Assembly (NCBI GenBank): GCA_944323585.1 | Contig: CALUTA010000068.1 | Coordinates: forward strand, 1-7,677 | Length of the DNA stretch: 7,677 nucleotides | Direction: 5' to 3' | DNA from: Candidatus Gastranaerophilales bacterium | GTDB taxonomy: Bacteria > Cyanobacteriota > Vampirovibrionia > Gastranaerophilales > Gastranaerophilaceae | Part shown: positions 6,207 through 7,677 of the stretch, piece by piece | Numbering within the stretch: position 1 is the stretch's first letter | Layout: each line of letters begins with the position of its first letter | The notes under the pieces: generated by a model | Database searches by the model: none | What the model was told of the DNA's origin: nothing | The model's input: only the letters and a program-made list of their open reading frames with translations | Program-made: the position numbers and the translations under genes

Positions 6207-7397
6207 CTAAAACTCGCATCCGGCAAGCTCATTTGCACCGCATTGCGGAATACTGAACCAGAAAGTGCTTCCGTTGTTGAGCCTTGATTTAAATCCGATA
6301 TCGCCTCTGTGTGCATTTGCAATCACTTTACACAGCGCAAGCCCGACACCTGAGCCCTGCTGGCGCTTCAATGTGTTTCTGTTTACCTGAGAGAAAAAAT
6401 TGAAAATTTTGTCATAATCTTTTTTCCTGATTCCGTCGCCTGAGTCCTTAATCTCAAAAATATAATTTCTGTTTTCGTCAACATAAGTCACAATAACAAT
6501 TTTTCCGCCGATTTTGTTAAACTTTACGGCATTAGAAATTAAATTGAATATAAGCTGTTTAAACCGTCTTAAATCCGCCGTAACCTCAACATCCATCATT
6601 GTATAAGTTAATTTTATATTTTTTTCCCTGATAACTTCATCAAAGCTGTAAATAATATCTTTAATTATTTCTTTGGGCCTGAAAGTCTCATATTTTAATT
6701 CCATCTGCTTATACTCGGATCTTGCCATATCAAGTATGTCCTGAATTAAGCTCAACAAAAACCGTGAACTTTTTGAAATATTATCTATGTATTTGTAATT
6801 TTTCGTTCCTGCCAGATCAGCTTTCAACATATCTGAAAAACCTATAATTGAATTCAAAGGAGTTTTATATTCATGCGAAATACTTGCAAGAAACTGGACT
6901 TTCTCTTTGTTTGTTCTCTTTAATTCGTCATTTAGTGAAATTATTTCAATCCTTGAATTTACCGACTCCATTAAAGTTTCAACAAGCAAAGCCCTTTTTC
7001 TTTTAAAGTTTCGATTTTTTCTGGCAAGAGCAAGAAACCCTAACACCGTATTTTTGTAATATATCGGCTCGATTATAACCTGATCTTTTGATATCGAATT
7101 CAAATATTCAATAATATCTTCATTATCAAAATTGTTGGTCAGCATATCAACGCCAACCTTTGAAATTTTTTCAATTGCATGCACAAGCCTGCTGTTTTTC
7201 TTTTTTCCGTCTGCATAAGCATAAAGTTTAATCTCAATTGTATTTGTAAAATTACTCAAAAGGCAAAAGCAGGAGGCCTCAGCACCTGTCAGATTTAAAG
7301 ACTCGGTTGCAACAAATTTGGCAAGCTCTTTTGAAGTCGTAATCGTGTTGATTTTCTTTAAGAATTTACAAATATTTTTTTCTATTAAAATATTCAT
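6207..7397 (-). CDS. Soluble GAF-domain sensor histidine kinase
   Basis: This is a 396-residue cytosolic sensor kinase. There is no signal peptide or membrane segment. Residues about 15-150 match a GAF sensor domain (LAKFVATES, then IEPIYYKNTVLGFLALARK), followed by a helical linker. The HisKA domain has ASISHEYKTPLN with phospho-acceptor His175. The catalytic domain carries an N box with Asn289 (LIFNLISNAVKFN), a G1 box DSGDGI (318-323), an F box FNFFSQV and a G2 box GSGVGLAL (348-355), so ATP binding and phosphotransfer look intact. No response regulator is adjacent, making it an orphan here. The start at 7397 is preferred; an upstream ATG at 7445 would overlap gmk by 34 nt and adds an unconserved-looking N-terminus. 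Neither start has a Shine-Dalgarno. The ligand is unknown. The deacylase gene follows by 34 nt. Confidence 0.92.
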   Translation of the reverse strand: MNILIEKNICKFLKKINTITTSKELAKFVATESLNLTGAEASCFCLLSNFTNTIEIKLYAYADGKKKNSRLVHAIEKISKVGVDMLTNNFDNEDIIEYLNSISKDQVIIEPIYYKNTVLGFLALARKNRNFKRKRALLVETLMESVNSRIEIISLNDELKRTNKEKVQFLASISHEYKTPLNSIIGFSDMLKADLAGTKNYKYIDNISKSSRFLLSLIQDILDMARSEYKQMELKYETFRPKEIIKDIIYSFDEVIREKNIKLTYTMMDVEVTADLRRFKQLIFNLISNAVKFNKIGGKIVIVTYVDENRNYIFEIKDSGDGIRKKDYDKIFNFFSQVNRNTLKRQQGSGVGLALCKVIANAHRGDIGFKSRLNNGSTFWFSIPQCGANELAGCEF

Positions 7398-7411
7398 TGT
7401 ATAATTGTAAT
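7398..7411. promoter_or_regulatory. 14-bp divergent promoter with overlapping -10 boxes, probably leaderless both ways
   Basis: The 14 bases between the kinase ATG (complement of 7395-7397) and the gmk ATG (7412-7414) are TGTATAATTGTAAT. On the plus strand TATAAT (7400-7405) ends 6 nt before the gmk ATG. On the minus strand TACAAT (complement of 7404-7409) ends 6 nt before the kinase ATG. Transcription starting 7 nt past each box would begin at the A of each start codon. The core TAnAATTnTA is palindromic. No clear -35 and no Shine-Dalgarno is seen on either side. Confidence 0.5.
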
Positions 7412-7677
7412 ATGAACAAAAAATTATTTGTATTATCCGGTTCATCCGGAGTCGGAAAAGGCACCGTCTTAAAAGGATTTCTTGAAAAAAATCCTGATTT
7501 TATGCTCTCAATCTCCTGTACAACAAGAAAGCCCCGCCCAGGAGAAATTGACGGAGTAAATTATTTTTTTATTTCTAAAGAAGAATTTGAAACCTGCATA
7601 AAAGAAAACAAATTTCTTGAATGGGCCGAGTTTGCCGGAAACTTTTACGGCACAAAGAAAAAATACATAAATCAATG
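7412..7677 (+). CDS. gmk: Guanylate kinase (3' end outside window)
   Basis: This essential enzyme phosphorylates GMP to GDP using ATP. The frame is open from the ATG at 7412 to the window edge, giving 88 residues of an expected roughly 190-210. The P-loop is SGSSGVGKGTV (residues 9-19) with Lys16. The GMP-binding region shows SCTTRKPRPGEIDGVNYFF (35-53), including Arg39, Arg42, Glu45 and Tyr51. It is followed by FLEWAEFAGNFYGT (68-81), with Glu70 and the YGT motif typical of the family. The ATG is fixed by the P-loop lying only eight residues in, as in other Gmk proteins. No Shine-Dalgarno precedes it, and a perfect TATAAT lies 6 nt upstream, which suggests a leaderless message. Confidence 0.96.
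   Translation, partial: MNKKLFVLSGSSGVGKGTVLKGFLEKNPDFMLSISCTTRKPRPGEIDGVNYFFISKEEFETCIKENKFLEWAEFAGNFYGTKKKYINQ

Noticed and set aside
4267..7397. UhpC-like transporter and histidine kinase as a UhpC-UhpB sugar-phosphate sensing pair
   Set aside because: The kinase is soluble, with a GAF domain and a classical HisKA domain, unlike membrane-bound UhpB. It is on the opposite strand with a deacylase gene between, and no UhpA-type regulator is present.
7398..7445. Longer kinase start at 7445
   Set aside because: It would overlap gmk by 34 nt, has no Shine-Dalgarno, and adds a 16-residue stretch that looks unlike a real domain.

Overview
The window is ordinary-looking bacterial chromosome: AT-rich, densely packed, with short intergenic gaps and mostly clear Shine-Dalgarno sites (AAAGGAG, GAAAGG, AGGGAAG types). 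It holds seven genes that can be placed in families and one that cannot. There are no tRNAs, rRNAs, insertion sequences, prophage genes or CRISPR arrays. My impression is a gut-type anaerobe, possibly a non-photosynthetic Cyanobacteria relative (Melainabacteria/Gastranaerophilales). That rests on general protein style only and is low confidence. An endonuclease-type MutL argues against a MutH-using gammaproteobacterium.

Layout. 1-1344 (+) is the 3' three-quarters or so of mutL, running in from the left edge. It converges with an unrecognised, cysteine-free 459-residue protein gene (1368-2747, -), and the two share a bidirectional hairpin terminator. Upstream of the unknown gene on the same strand is trxA (2923-3246, -), with its own terminator between them. 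A 99-bp divergent promoter region separates trxA from a two-gene + strand unit. That unit is a DnaQ-like DEDDh exonuclease with an extra C-terminal region (3346-4263), followed after 3 nt by a GlpT/UhpC-family organophosphate transporter (4267-5664). This unit converges with a - strand pair: a YbaK-type aminoacyl-tRNA deacylase (5699-6172), downstream of a soluble GAF-histidine kinase (6207-7397). At the right edge, guanylate kinase gmk (7412-7677, +) starts divergently from the kinase and runs off the window.

The genes do not form one pathway. They cover DNA repair (MutL, perhaps the exonuclease), redox (thioredoxin), uptake of phosphorylated metabolites, translation quality control (YbaK), signalling (the kinase) and nucleotide metabolism (Gmk). 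Two points stand out. The first is the gmk/kinase junction: only 14 bp separate the two start codons, there is no Shine-Dalgarno on either side, and overlapping -10-like boxes lie exactly 6 nt from each start codon, which suggests a symmetric leaderless divergent promoter. The second is the unrecognised protein with a helical centre and a Pro/Gln/Asn-rich tail. I found no convincing new multi-gene system.
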